Assembly: GCA_025358925.1 (NCBI GenBank)
Contig: JANYHT010000065.1
Span: 1 to 64,000 of the forward strand
Direction: 5' to 3'
Source: Gemmatimonadaceae bacterium
GTDB lineage: Bacteria; Gemmatimonadota; Gemmatimonadetes; Gemmatimonadales; Gemmatimonadaceae
DNA length: 64,000 nt
Positions within the stretch are counted from its first letter, which is position 1, and the number at the start of each line of letters is the position of its first letter. The notes beneath the pieces were generated by a model. The model was not told the DNA's origin. It worked only from the letters and a program-made list of their open reading frames with translations, and did no database searches. Shown in pieces: positions 46,941 to 57,168 of this stretch. Both the position numbers and the translations under genes were made by a program.

Positions 46941-47983
46941 CGCAACCCACTACACGTCGGCACACGCGCAACGGCTTCGTCCTTCCGCCCGTCATCATTA
47001 TCACCGTACTCGTCGCACTCCTCGCCGGAGCAATGGAATTCGCTGCCTGGCGAGGCACTCGCGCCGCACGTCTCGCTTGGAACGGAGAACGGGCCTTGCA
47101 CGCTGCCGATGAAGTATTGGCTACAACGATCGCTCAGTGGGATCCGATCACGTTCGCGCGAACACCAATCGGCAGTCGTAGCGCATTCGCGACGCAATCC
47201 ATAAACGGCGCCACCGCCACCGCCGCCATCGTACGTACACACACGCTCGGCGCCTTGATCGAAGCGGACGTGTTTAGCGCAACGTCCGGCACACCACGCA
47301 TAGCACGTCGCCGGGTCGCTCGCGCACTGCAGCTCCGACCTCCACCACTCCCGCTGATCGCCACCATCACCGCACTCGGCGCCCTCTCGACAGATAGCGC
47401 AACACGCGTCAGCGGCATCGACGATGCAACCATCAGTGATGAATGCGGCCCTGCACGTGATACCGCGTCTGTCGGCGGCATCGCGGCACTGGCGATGCAC
47501 GTCAGGTCGTTCGCGACTGTACGCGGCAGACCACTAACGCAATTGATTAGCGATACAACGCGACGCAGCCAGTTCAAGGCGGCATGGATCACCCTGATGC
47601 GCCGCGCATCCAGTCACGGTTGGCCAACAGCGTCCGCACCATTCAGTCCACAACCTGCGTGGAGTGCCACCGTGTTCGATGCACCGATCGGCGCCACACT
47701 GAATGGCACCTCCGCATACGAAGGACTCCTCGCCATCAACGGCGATTTGACACTACGCGGCACACTGCACGTCCGCGGACTACTCGTAGTACTCGGCGCC
47801 TTAGATACGCGTTTGGGCCAGCTCGACGTCGAAGGCGCTGTGCTGGTAGCAGACATAAACAATAGCGGCTCCATGTTGGGAAATTCCGTCAACGTCCGTT
47901 ACTCGCAATGCGCCCTTCGACGAGCACTCGCCACGATTGCGCTTCCGTCCACTCGTCCGTTCGCAATCTGGCAAGAGCGCTGA
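46934..47983 (+). CDS. PilX-like pilus assembly protein
   Basis: NGFVLPPVIIITVLVALLAGAMEFAAWRGTRAARLAWNGERALHAADEVL; overlaps the PilW-like gene. Confidence 0.6.
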   Translation: MLTQPTTRRHTRNGFVLPPVIIITVLVALLAGAMEFAAWRGTRAARLAWNGERALHAADEVLATTIAQWDPITFARTPIGSRSAFATQSINGATATAAIVRTHTLGALIEADVFSATSGTPRIARRRVARALQLRPPPLPLIATITALGALSTDSATRVSGIDDATISDECGPARDTASVGGIAALAMHVRSFATVRGRPLTQLISDTTRRSQFKAAWITLMRRASSHGWPTASAPFSPQPAWSATVFDAPIGATLNGTSAYEGLLAINGDLTLRGTLHVRGLLVVLGALDTRLGQLDVEGAVLVADINNSGSMLGNSVNVRYSQCALRRALATIALPSTRPFAIWQER

Positions 47984-48219
47984 TTGAGCAAAGGAGATCG
48001 TACAGCAACGCCGTTTCGCGACGCGCGCGGTTGGGCCGACAGCGTCACAGTGTCGGCAGTTGTGCCCGCTCAGCTCCCTCTGATCACTGTTACCTCGTGA
48101 GAGGCCGGTCGTATGGAGGGAGAATAGTCCGATTTAGACAGGTCAAAGTGTCTGGCCCCTCGCGTCTCGCAATCGCATCGGGCATATCGGCGACCACCAC
48201 CAGCGTAACCCCAAACGCT

Positions 48220-49263
48220 ATGTCGTTCTTCGGCCGCAAGAAAATTACGATCGGACTCGATGTCGGATCTGGCCTCGTCAAGGCCGTTGTCATCGATCAC
48301 ACAAGTGGTACGCCGGAGTTGCTCAAAGTGGTCGTGACACCGCTCAACGACACCGCCATTGTTGAAGGCGAAATTATGGATCACGACATTGTCGCCGACG
48401 CTATTCGTCAAACACTCGCCGCGACTGGCGTCAAGACAAAGCGCGTAGTGGCCGCAGTCGGCGGCCGCGATGTAATTGTGAAGAAAATCGCGATTGAACG
48501 CGTGAAGGAAGCACAAGCGCGCGAACTCATGCGATGGGAAGCAGAACAGCACGTGCCGTTCGACATGGAATCCGTCGAGCTGGATTTCCAAATTCTCGAT
48601 CCCGATGCCGATGGTCTCGAAATGTCGGTGCTGCTCGTGGCAGCAAAACGCGAACTCGTCGAAGCGAAACGCCATCTCCTCGCAGATGCAGGCGTTTCAC
48701 TCGCCGTTATCGATGTCGATGCGTTTGCCCTACACAACGCATTCGAAGCCAACCATCCAGACGCGATGAAAGGCACGGTCGCCTTGCTCAATATCGGCAA
48801 CGAAATCACCAATCTGAATATTCTCGACGAAGGCGTACCCATTCTTACACGAGATCTCACTGTGGGGACGCGTCGTTTTCGTGAAGATCTGCAACGCGAG
48901 CACGGCATCGGCGGAGAAGATGCCGAAACGATGCTGCGCAGCTTTGATCGCACGCCGGTGCTCGACGGCTCCATCGCCATGCGCGGCGAAGAGTTAGCGG
49001 TAGGCGTCGAACGCGCCGCCACGTTTCTCGCCACATCGTCGCGCAACTTCGGTCAGATCCGCGCCGTGTATGCGTGCGGCGGCGGCGCACGCGTTCCCGG
49101 ATTGCTGGAGTGGCTCTCTGAGCGCTTACGCATCCCTGTCCAGCCGGCAAACGCGCTCGCTCGACTCACGGTACGAGATGGTGCCATGGAATTCTTGGCC
49201 ACCGATGAAGTCGCCCCACTCTTGATGCTGCCCGTTGGTCTTGCGCTCCGCGCCGCGGCCTGA
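48220..49263 (+). CDS. pilM: Type IV pilus assembly protein PilM
   Basis: MSFFGRKKITIGLDVGSGLVKAVVIDH actin-like ATPase; followed by pilN/O. Confidence 0.94.
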   Translation: MSFFGRKKITIGLDVGSGLVKAVVIDHTSGTPELLKVVVTPLNDTAIVEGEIMDHDIVADAIRQTLAATGVKTKRVVAAVGGRDVIVKKIAIERVKEAQARELMRWEAEQHVPFDMESVELDFQILDPDADGLEMSVLLVAAKRELVEAKRHLLADAGVSLAVIDVDAFALHNAFEANHPDAMKGTVALLNIGNEITNLNILDEGVPILTRDLTVGTRRFREDLQREHGIGGEDAETMLRSFDRTPVLDGSIAMRGEELAVGVERAATFLATSSRNFGQIRAVYACGGGARVPGLLEWLSERLRIPVQPANALARLTVRDGAMEFLATDEVAPLLMLPVGLALRAAA

Positions 49264-49274
49264 GGAATCCCATC

Positions 49275-50048
49275 ATGATGATCGAAGTCAATCTTCTCCC
49301 TGGTGCAAAAAAGGCGACACGAGGCGGCGCAAAATTCGATGTCGCCAGCACCATCGGCAACATCAGTGGCCGCATTCGTGACCCTTGGCTCATCGGCTCA
49401 GCAGCCGCAGTAATTGTCGCCGTTGCGTCGGTCGGTGTGCTGTTCTCGACGCAGCAAGCGCGCGCCGGTGAAGTCGGAACTAAACTCGAAACGGCCGTCC
49501 GCGACTCCACGCGATACTCGCGCGTACTTGATGCCCGTCGCAAACTCACCGCCGAGCGCGATTCAGTGCATCGTCAGTTACAGATCATTCGCACGATCGA
49601 TGACAATCGGTATAACTGGGCGCATATCCTCGACGAAGTGAGCCGCGCGCTGCCCGCGTACACTTGGCTGACTGTTCTCGAACAAACCAGTAAGGCACCA
49701 CTGCCGCCGGGAGCAGATACCACGCATGGTGCCGCCGCGTCCGTGAAGCCTGTCGCTGCAGGAGCGGCGAAAGACACAGCAAAAAAAGTCCGCGTTATTC
49801 CCGACTCGGTCACCACGCGTCCCGACATCACGTTTCGGATTGTTGGTCAGACTGTCGATATCCAAGCGCTGACGATGTTCATGCGGCAACTCGAGTCGTC
49901 ACCATTCATCCAACGCGTGTCGTTGACGAAATCAGAAATCGTCATCGTCGATGCGAAAGACGTGACGCAGTTTGAGCTCACCGCTGCTTTCGAAGTTCCG
50001 CCCGCCGGGGTCGTCCGCACCTCGCCGCTCGTCGTCCCGGTCCGCTGA
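49275..50048 (+). CDS. pilN: Type IV pilus assembly protein PilN
   Basis: MMIEVNLLPGAKK N-terminus; single TM; position. Confidence 0.88.
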   Translation: MMIEVNLLPGAKKATRGGAKFDVASTIGNISGRIRDPWLIGSAAAVIVAVASVGVLFSTQQARAGEVGTKLETAVRDSTRYSRVLDARRKLTAERDSVHRQLQIIRTIDDNRYNWAHILDEVSRALPAYTWLTVLEQTSKAPLPPGADTTHGAAASVKPVAAGAAKDTAKKVRVIPDSVTTRPDITFRIVGQTVDIQALTMFMRQLESSPFIQRVSLTKSEIVIVDAKDVTQFELTAAFEVPPAGVVRTSPLVVPVR

Positions 50049-50060
50049 TCCGAGGATCCT

Positions 50061-50687
50061 ATGGCCTTGCTCCCACAGTCCAAACGCGATCAGGCGACGT
50101 TCGCCATCGGCGTTGCCGCGGTCGCTCTTGCCGCCGCGTACTACATGTATCCGTACGCCACACGACAAGATCAGATCATCGCCGACACGTCGCGCCTCTC
50201 AGCGCTCGAAGGCGCGAATCAACGCGCCGCCCACGAGTTTGCGTCGGGCAGTATTGAAACACTACGCACGCAAGCGGCGGAGAATCGCTCGGCGCTCGTC
50301 GTCATGCGACGTCTCGTCCCCACAGGACAAGAAGTCCCCGCGTTGCTCGAAGAAGTCTCTACGGCAGCGCGCCGCGCCGGTCTTGACGTGGGTGGCGTGA
50401 CACCAGAAGCCGTCATTCCTGGCGATCGCTTCGATACGTACCGCTACACCATCACAATCATCGGCGGCTATCACCAGTTCGGCGCGTTCCTCGCCAACGT
50501 TGGTTCACTCGCGCGCATCGTCGCACCAGTGAACTTCTCAATCATCGCCGGATCGGCACGCAGTGCGATGCCGACTGCGGTGAAAACATCTGACAAGGCG
50601 TCCCTCGCATCGACAATCACGCTGCAGACATATGTCGAACGCACAGCGCCGGTGAAGCCCGTCGTTGCGCCGGAGCGCACCTCATGA
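50061..50687 (+). CDS. pilO: Type IV pilus assembly protein PilO
   Basis: Single TM, coiled-coil, VPALLEEVSTAARRAGL, FDTYRYTITIIGGYHQFGAFLANVGSLARIV. Confidence 0.88.
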   Translation: MALLPQSKRDQATFAIGVAAVALAAAYYMYPYATRQDQIIADTSRLSALEGANQRAAHEFASGSIETLRTQAAENRSALVVMRRLVPTGQEVPALLEEVSTAARRAGLDVGGVTPEAVIPGDRFDTYRYTITIIGGYHQFGAFLANVGSLARIVAPVNFSIIAGSARSAMPTAVKTSDKASLASTITLQTYVERTAPVKPVVAPERTS

Positions 50688-51208
50688 TCCGTATCATCCG
50701 CCACCTCAGTGCTCTCGCGGCCAGTTTCGTCGCAATCGCATCGCCATCGATCAACGCACAGCAAGCACCGCAACGTGCCGTGCCCACGGCGGTTGCTCGC
50801 ACCATCACGACAGAATCTGCCGGTACCGTCGCACCGAACGCGAGTCCGACCAAAATCAGTCGAATGCCCACAGAAATCACGATTCAACGCGAGGTCTTCG
50901 ACTACGCCAGTTCGGGTCGACGCGATCCGTACAAATCGCTGATGAGCACGAGTGACATTCGTCCGTTGCTGAGCGATCTACGCCTCACGGCGGTGGCCTT
51001 CGATCCAGATGGCGATCGCTCAGTTGCCATTCTGCGCGACAGTTTTTCCAAAACACAATACCGCATTCGCGTCGGACAACAAATCGGCCGCCTGCGAGTG
51101 GCCGCCATCAGCGAAAAAACCGTGCAGTTCACAGTCGAAGAATTTGGATTCAATCGGGAACAAACGCTCCGACTCAGCAGCGACTCAGCGAAAGTGAGGA
51201 ATCAATGA
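50684..51208 (+). CDS. pilP: PilP-like pilus lipoprotein/periplasmic protein
   Basis: FDYASSGRRDPYKSLM... LRLTAVAFDPDGDRSVAILRDSFSKTQYRIRVGQQIGRLRVAAI; between pilO and pilQ. Confidence 0.7.
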   Translation: MIRIIRHLSALAASFVAIASPSINAQQAPQRAVPTAVARTITTESAGTVAPNASPTKISRMPTEITIQREVFDYASSGRRDPYKSLMSTSDIRPLLSDLRLTAVAFDPDGDRSVAILRDSFSKTQYRIRVGQQIGRLRVAAISEKTVQFTVEEFGFNREQTLRLSSDSAKVRNQ

Positions 51209-53451
51209 TGGGACAGACCACCGTCGCGCTCATGGCTGCGGCACTTGCACATGCCACAGTCGTTGGCGTCAGTGCGCACCCCGTGGCCACGGCACCGCGC
51301 GATCGCGCTGCATTCGCTGACTCAACGACGCGACATGGGGAGTCGGCTCCGGGACGCGGACGCGTGTCCGGTATCAGCATCGCACCAAGTGCGACCGGGG
51401 CAGACATCCTTATTGCGCTCGACGCGGCAGTGACGGTACGCCACTTCACGCTCGAAGGCCCTTCGCGTCTCGTTGTTGATCTCGGGGACGCCAGCATTGC
51501 GATGCGCGGCCTCACGTACGACGGGCACACTCGTGGGCCCATTCGAAATTTACGCGTCTCACAATTTCGGAGCGACACCGTACGTCTCGTAATCGATCTC
51601 GACGCGACACATGAATACAAAGTTGCCCGCGAGGGCGATCACGTGCGCTTGACGGTGCAAGGGGTGAGCGTTGCATTCGCACGCTGGGAGTCCGCTCCAT
51701 CGAGCACTGCCGTAACGCAAGCGGCCGCCGGACGCTTAGAGGCACCGGCGTCACCAGCACTACACACCACACCCAAAGCGGAACAGAGTTTCGAACCGAA
51801 ACCGATGTCGGCCGCCGCATCCGAGGCCGCCGCACGCGCAGTCGCCCAAACCGCCGCACGTGCTGACCAGTCGCCGATGAGCAGCCCCGGTTCGCAAAAA
51901 ATGCGCGTCGAGGCCGAACGGTACGATGCGCGTGGCACCGTGTCGGTATCCCCAACGCCACAGCCAGCAACGGCCACACGTCGACAGCAGAAGCCGCGCA
52001 TCACCGTGAACTACGACGGCACGGATATACGCGACGTTATCGCAGTCTTCGCCACGTTTTCTGGTCGCTCCATTGTCGTCGGTAAAGATGTGCAAGGCAC
52101 CGTAACGGCCGACGTCCGCGATAAGCCGTGGGACGTCGCGCTCCAGGCAATTCTGCAAGGGCAGGGACTCGCCGCGATCGAAGATGCGAGCGGAATAATC
52201 ACCGTTGATACCTACAAAAATCTCGCGTCGAACCAATCGCTGGAGCCGATGATCACGCAGATCATCGACGTGAATTACGCAAAAGCCTATGCACTGCGTA
52301 CCACGATTCAGGCCCTCCTCGCACGCGATTGCACTGGTCTTTCGACAATGCAAACGGGCGTGCCCATGAATCAGGGCAGTCAGGGTGGACAGAGCAACGG
52401 CAATAGCAACAACGCGACCAGCGGCCAAGGATGCACCATTCGCGGTTCCGTCACCGCTGACAGCACCACAAACAAACTGATCATCACGGAAGTCCCGTCT
52501 CGCTTGCCGGAAATTATTGCGCGCATCGCCGAACTCGACATTCGCACACAACAAGTCGCGATTAAAGCGAAAATCATCTTCGTGAATCGCACCGGCATTC
52601 AGGAAATCGGACTCGCGTATGATCTGGGTACAGGAAATAAGCAGTTCTTCCAACAGCTCGTACCGCGCACCGATCCGAACACGCTCAAGCCAATCGACAC
52701 CAATGGTGACGGCGTACCCGATGCAATCGGTGGTGGCACGCCCTTCGAAGGCCCCGCACGCATCGCTCTCGGCGGCAATGCCATCGCCGGCATCGCGAAT
52801 GCGAACAACGCTATCAAACCCAACGCCCTGAACCTGATCTACAGCACCGCACTCGGGCGCTACCAACTGACAGCGTTTCTGAACGCGCTGCAAACTTCGT
52901 CGCTCGCTGACGTGCAATCGGAGCCGAGCATTACGATTCTCAACAATCGTTCGGCAGAGATTTTCGTTGGTCAGGAAATTCCCATCCGCGTCATCGACGC
53001 GAGCAGTGGCGGAAGTGGTGGCGGTGGTGGCGGTGGTGGAGGAGGCTCGCCAAATGCGGCCGCCTTTTTCCCTCGCGCCACGGTCTCGAAAGAAGAGGCT
53101 GGCATCAAGCTCTCCGTGACGCCGCAGATCACGAATAACCGCATGGTGCTGCTCAACATCAAGGCCGAAAACTCCAGCGCCGAAATCTCGTCGACAGATG
53201 TCGGGGTGATTTTCAATCGCCAGCGCGCAGAGTCGATGGTGTTGGTCGCGGACGGTGAAGCGGCGGTGATTGGCGGCCTCACGGTAACCGAGACCACGCG
53301 CTTTCGCAGCGGCATTCCGGTGTTGATGAACCTTCCGTTTATCGGTCGTCTGTTCTCACAGAATTCCAAGAACGAAAAGAAGCGCGACCTGCTGATCTTG
53401 GTCACGCCGCACATTCTCGAAGACGGTCCACCGCCGCCTCCGGGCCGCTAA
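51205..53451 (+). CDS. pilQ: Type IV pilus secretin PilQ (AMIN, STN and secretin domains)
   Basis: AMIN-like VRHFTLEGPSRLVVDLGDA; IRDVIAVFATFSGRSIVVGKDVQGTVTADVRDKPWDVALQAIL; secretin core VLVADGEAAVIGGLTVTETTRFRSGIPVLMNLPFIGRLFS. Confidence 0.95.
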   Translation: MMGQTTVALMAAALAHATVVGVSAHPVATAPRDRAAFADSTTRHGESAPGRGRVSGISIAPSATGADILIALDAAVTVRHFTLEGPSRLVVDLGDASIAMRGLTYDGHTRGPIRNLRVSQFRSDTVRLVIDLDATHEYKVAREGDHVRLTVQGVSVAFARWESAPSSTAVTQAAAGRLEAPASPALHTTPKAEQSFEPKPMSAAASEAAARAVAQTAARADQSPMSSPGSQKMRVEAERYDARGTVSVSPTPQPATATRRQQKPRITVNYDGTDIRDVIAVFATFSGRSIVVGKDVQGTVTADVRDKPWDVALQAILQGQGLAAIEDASGIITVDTYKNLASNQSLEPMITQIIDVNYAKAYALRTTIQALLARDCTGLSTMQTGVPMNQGSQGGQSNGNSNNATSGQGCTIRGSVTADSTTNKLIITEVPSRLPEIIARIAELDIRTQQVAIKAKIIFVNRTGIQEIGLAYDLGTGNKQFFQQLVPRTDPNTLKPIDTNGDGVPDAIGGGTPFEGPARIALGGNAIAGIANANNAIKPNALNLIYSTALGRYQLTAFLNALQTSSLADVQSEPSITILNNRSAEIFVGQEIPIRVIDASSGGSGGGGGGGGGGSPNAAAFFPRATVSKEEAGIKLSVTPQITNNRMVLLNIKAENSSAEISSTDVGVIFNRQRAESMVLVADGEAAVIGGLTVTETTRFRSGIPVLMNLPFIGRLFSQNSKNEKKRDLLILVTPHILEDGPPPPPGR

Positions 53452-53470
53452 AGCGACAAGGAGATAACTC

Positions 53471-55843
53471 ATGAACGCACAACGCGCCCTCCTCACCGTC
53501 GCCATCGTCGGCCTCTCCGCCATAGGCGCATGCAAAGGCGGCGAAGTCATCGATCCGCCATTCCGCGACACTATCACACCGCGCATTTCCATTGCAAAGG
53601 GTAGTGTCGGCGCTGACACGCTGCTCGCGATGTCGGTCACTGCCACCGATAACGTCGGGCTCAAAAGTATTCGCGTTTTCCTCGCCGGTGGCGTCACGTC
53701 GCAGTACGACACCACGTTCACCACCGCGCTGCAAGCAGTTACTCTCGCGCTCACGTTTCGCGTGCCGCCCAGCGCACCCATTGGTTCGACGGTAAACGTA
53801 CGCGCCGTGGTGATTGACGGTGCGGGCAACATGTCAGACACCGCGCGACTCGTCATGACCGTCGGCAACCTCGAGCCACCACGCGCCGTGCTCACAAGTC
53901 CCGCCGCCGGTTCACCCGTTGTCACGGGCAAGGCGCTCGTCCTCTCACTGTCCGCGAAAGCGCGCTACAAAGTGCGCACGCTTGGCTACAAGATTTCTGG
54001 CGCATACGTCTATAGTGACTCCGTGCTATACGGCGCTCCGTTGCGAGACTCCGTCGCAGTGCTCGATACGTTGGTCATCCCGGACAGTGTGAAAGGCGCG
54101 ACGATCACGGTAACTCCGTTCATCCTCGACTCGCTCAATCAGCGCGTGCTCGGCACCGTTGTCAGCTATGCGGTGCAAAGCCCAAGCAATGCGAACACAA
54201 TACCAGTAGTAAAAACTGGTGTCTTCGCACGCTTAGAGATTAGCGATACCATCTTCGTCGAAGCCACCGACCCGGTCGGCATCGCAACGCTCGGCTACGA
54301 AGTCCGCGCACTCAGCGGTCAGCTGATCACGGCGGACTCCGTGTCTTCCACCGGCGGCTTCTCTACGTTGGTGCGCACCTTCAAAACGCGCCTGCCGATC
54401 TCAGTCTTTCCAACGCAAGTCACCGTGGCAGGTTTTGCTCGCAACGCAAACGGACGTCGCGATGTGGCACGGGCCATTTCTGGCGCGCTGCGTCTCGACA
54501 CCGCCACGGTTGTCGCGGGCTTTACCAATCCGCTGCCAAACGGTGGCACCGTCGCCGATGCCCTGTACTTCCCACGTACCGACCGACTCTATCTCACAAA
54601 CATCGAACGGAATCAGGTCGAGGTCTACAATCTCGCGGACTCAGCATTCAAAACCGCGATCAATGTCGGATCGCGTCCGTGGGGCATTGCACCGTGGCCG
54701 CGTTCGCGCGGTGGTGCGATGGGCGATACGCTGCTCGTCGCGAATTCAGGCGGAACGAACATCAGCTACATCGACCTCAAAACCGGCACCACCGGCAAAG
54801 AAGTCTTTCGCTACGCACTGCCCAACATCGTGGCGTACAGCATCACCACGGTAAAGTCGGCCACCACTGATCAACCAATTACGCAGCGTACAGCGTACGA
54901 TTTCAGCGATCGCCCACAGTTCGTCGCATCCACGTGTACGGGCGGTAATACTCCCACATCGCCGTGTCAGGATGTCGTACTTGTGTATTCCACTACGCCA
55001 ACACCTGGTCAGTCGGTGCCGTTTCCGAAGCAAGGTACGATGCGATGGGAGAACTTGACCAAGCGCTCGTCGCATTTCTTCTTCGAACAGGCCATGGGTC
55101 AAACCAGCGGTCGTTCCGACACACTCGAAATTGCGCGATTCGCGGCAGCAGGCTTCGGCAACGACTCGCTCTTGCTTCCAGCACGACAAACAATCACACG
55201 TGCCGACGGTACGCAGTTCTCGTATTCAGTGGTAGTGCGACTGGATGCGTTGGCCTTCCGCGACACCACGTACGTGCGCAATTCCGGTGACTTCCGGCGC
55301 GCCGTAGTTGGGGAAGGTGGGCCAGTCTTCGGGAGTCGCGCCATGACGTTCGACGCGACGATGGGCTTCGATCTTACCCCGCCGCTCCCAGTGATCGACA
55401 TGGGTCTCTCGCGCCCAACCGACGTCAGTGATTTCATCGCGAACACATTCGCTCGCGTGCAGGGCGTCGGAATCAATTTCGACGGTGAACTCTCGGCAGT
55501 GAAAGGCGACTCCACCTACGTCTTTGACCGCACGCTACGGTTGCAAGGCATTTTGCAGTCACGTTCGAGCGGCGGCGGTTTGGATTTCCATCCGGGCAAT
55601 GTCGGCATGAATTCAGCACAGCTGCGAACGCGTCTCGCTTTCGTCGCTTCCAGCGAAGCCGTCATCGATATTTTCGACACGTACTGCTACAAGAAAGTTG
55701 CGTCGGTACCAATCCGAGATCCGATCATTGGTCCGGTGCGAGCATCGTTGCGCCCCAATGGTCAACTTGTCCTCGTCGGCGCCACCGTTCGCGGCGTTAC
55801 GCTCGTCGCACTGCCGGACACGTTTACGACCACCTGTCAGTAA
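53471..55843 (+). CDS. Large lipoprotein with Ig-like N-terminal region and beta-propeller-like region
   Basis: Lipobox SAIGACKGG; repeated VGLKSIRVFLAGG / VGIATLGYEVRAL segments; VADALYFPRTDRLYLTNIERNQVEVYNLADSAFKTAINVGSRPWGI. Confidence 0.75.
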   Translation: MNAQRALLTVAIVGLSAIGACKGGEVIDPPFRDTITPRISIAKGSVGADTLLAMSVTATDNVGLKSIRVFLAGGVTSQYDTTFTTALQAVTLALTFRVPPSAPIGSTVNVRAVVIDGAGNMSDTARLVMTVGNLEPPRAVLTSPAAGSPVVTGKALVLSLSAKARYKVRTLGYKISGAYVYSDSVLYGAPLRDSVAVLDTLVIPDSVKGATITVTPFILDSLNQRVLGTVVSYAVQSPSNANTIPVVKTGVFARLEISDTIFVEATDPVGIATLGYEVRALSGQLITADSVSSTGGFSTLVRTFKTRLPISVFPTQVTVAGFARNANGRRDVARAISGALRLDTATVVAGFTNPLPNGGTVADALYFPRTDRLYLTNIERNQVEVYNLADSAFKTAINVGSRPWGIAPWPRSRGGAMGDTLLVANSGGTNISYIDLKTGTTGKEVFRYALPNIVAYSITTVKSATTDQPITQRTAYDFSDRPQFVASTCTGGNTPTSPCQDVVLVYSTTPTPGQSVPFPKQGTMRWENLTKRSSHFFFEQAMGQTSGRSDTLEIARFAAAGFGNDSLLLPARQTITRADGTQFSYSVVVRLDALAFRDTTYVRNSGDFRRAVVGEGGPVFGSRAMTFDATMGFDLTPPLPVIDMGLSRPTDVSDFIANTFARVQGVGINFDGELSAVKGDSTYVFDRTLRLQGILQSRSSGGGLDFHPGNVGMNSAQLRTRLAFVASSEAVIDIFDTYCYKKVASVPIRDPIIGPVRASLRPNGQLVLVGATVRGVTLVALPDTFTTTCQ

Positions 55844-55977
55844 GCAAATGGCCGTGGCATCGCGCCGTGCCTTCTTGTTGAAGGCACGGCGCGCGTGCGT
55901 TTCGGACCACGCCACTTTACGTTCCGGTTCACGTCCTCGCACTACTCCGAGTGACACATGTACCCTATCGTATCCGC

Positions 55978-57168
55978 ATGCTCCGCTTTACCACCGCCGG
56001 TGAATCGCACGGACCCGCACTCGTTTCCGTTCTCGAAGGCCTGCCGGCCGGCGTGCCGCTGCTTGCTGCGGATGTCGACCGAGAACTTGCGCGACGTCAG
56101 CAGGGCTATGGGCGCGGACGCCGCATGCAAATCGAAACTGATCGCATCGAGTTTCTCTCTGGGGTTCGCGCAGGCGAGTCCCTCGGCTCGCCAATTGCGA
56201 TGCTCATTCGCAACAGTGATTGGAAGAATTGGAGCGAGATCATGGACCCCGCACCCCGCGCGGAAGACGCCGATGGCCCGCGCAAGCGCAGTGTCACACG
56301 CGTGCGTCCAGGGCACGCCGATCTGACTGGTATCCTCAAATACGATCGCGCCGATGCTCGAGATATCTTAGAACGCGCATCAGCACGCGAGACCACCGCG
56401 CGGGTTGCCGCTGGCGCCATCTGCAAGGTGCTGCTCGCGCGCGTTGGCGTACAAATCGGATCGCACTTAGTCCATCTCGGCGGCATTGACGCTGAACGTC
56501 CGACGGGTATGCCCGACAATCTCAATGCCGCCGCCGACGCATCTGTACTGCGCACCCTCGATCCGATGGCAGAATTGCGCATGATTGAACGCATTGATGC
56601 CGCGAAAAAGGAAGGCAATACACTTGGCGGCATTTGCGAAGTGGTAGTCACGGGATTGCCCGTCGGACTCGGCTCGCATGTTTCCTGGGAAACGCGCATC
56701 GATGGCAAGCTTGGTCAAGCAATGCTCTCCATCCCCGCAGTGAAAGGTGTCGAAATTGGACTCGGTTTTGAGACGGCTCGACGCACAGGTGCCGACGTGC
56801 ACGATGAAATCGACGCTGCTCCCGGTCGTACGCGTGCGGGTCACGTGCAACGCAAAACCAATCGTGCCGGTGGTACAGAAGGCGGCATGACCACGGGCGA
56901 GCCACTTGTGATTCGGGTGGCAATGAAACCGATCTCCACGCTCATGCGCCCCTTGAGCACCGTAGACGTCGCCACAGGCCTCGCCGCCTCAGCGGTTGCC
57001 GAGCGGAGTGATGTGACCGCCGTGCCCGCGATGGGCGTCATTGCGGAGGCCATGGCTGCGTTCGTGCTCGCACAGGCGCTGCTTGAAAAGTTTGGAGGCG
57101 ATTCGCTACCAGAGGTTGAGCGCAATCTCAGCGCATATCTCGCCCGACTTGATGAGCGCGTGGGGTGA
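55978..57168 (+). CDS. aroC: Chorismate synthase
   Basis: MLRFTTAGESHGPALVSVLEGLPAGVPL; GRRMQIETDRIEFLSGVRAGESLGSPIAMLI. Confidence 0.96.
   Translation: MLRFTTAGESHGPALVSVLEGLPAGVPLLAADVDRELARRQQGYGRGRRMQIETDRIEFLSGVRAGESLGSPIAMLIRNSDWKNWSEIMDPAPRAEDADGPRKRSVTRVRPGHADLTGILKYDRADARDILERASARETTARVAAGAICKVLLARVGVQIGSHLVHLGGIDAERPTGMPDNLNAAADASVLRTLDPMAELRMIERIDAAKKEGNTLGGICEVVVTGLPVGLGSHVSWETRIDGKLGQAMLSIPAVKGVEIGLGFETARRTGADVHDEIDAAPGRTRAGHVQRKTNRAGGTEGGMTTGEPLVIRVAMKPISTLMRPLSTVDVATGLAASAVAERSDVTAVPAMGVIAEAMAAFVLAQALLEKFGGDSLPEVERNLSAYLARLDERVG

Noticed and set aside
46736-47500. 254-aa ORF antisense to the PilW/PilX-like genes
   Set aside because: Atypical Cys/Gly/Arg composition and no start context; the sense genes overlap in an operon.
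47984-48219. Possible riboswitch or sigma-54 promoter in the gap before pilM
   Set aside because: TGGCCCCTCGCGTCTCGC lacks correct -24/-12 spacing and no known riboswitch consensus could be recognised.
51760-52917. 385-aa ORF antisense to pilQ
   Set aside because: High-GC antisense frame; Cys/Arg/Asp-rich with no domain pattern; the sense strand is a clear secretin.
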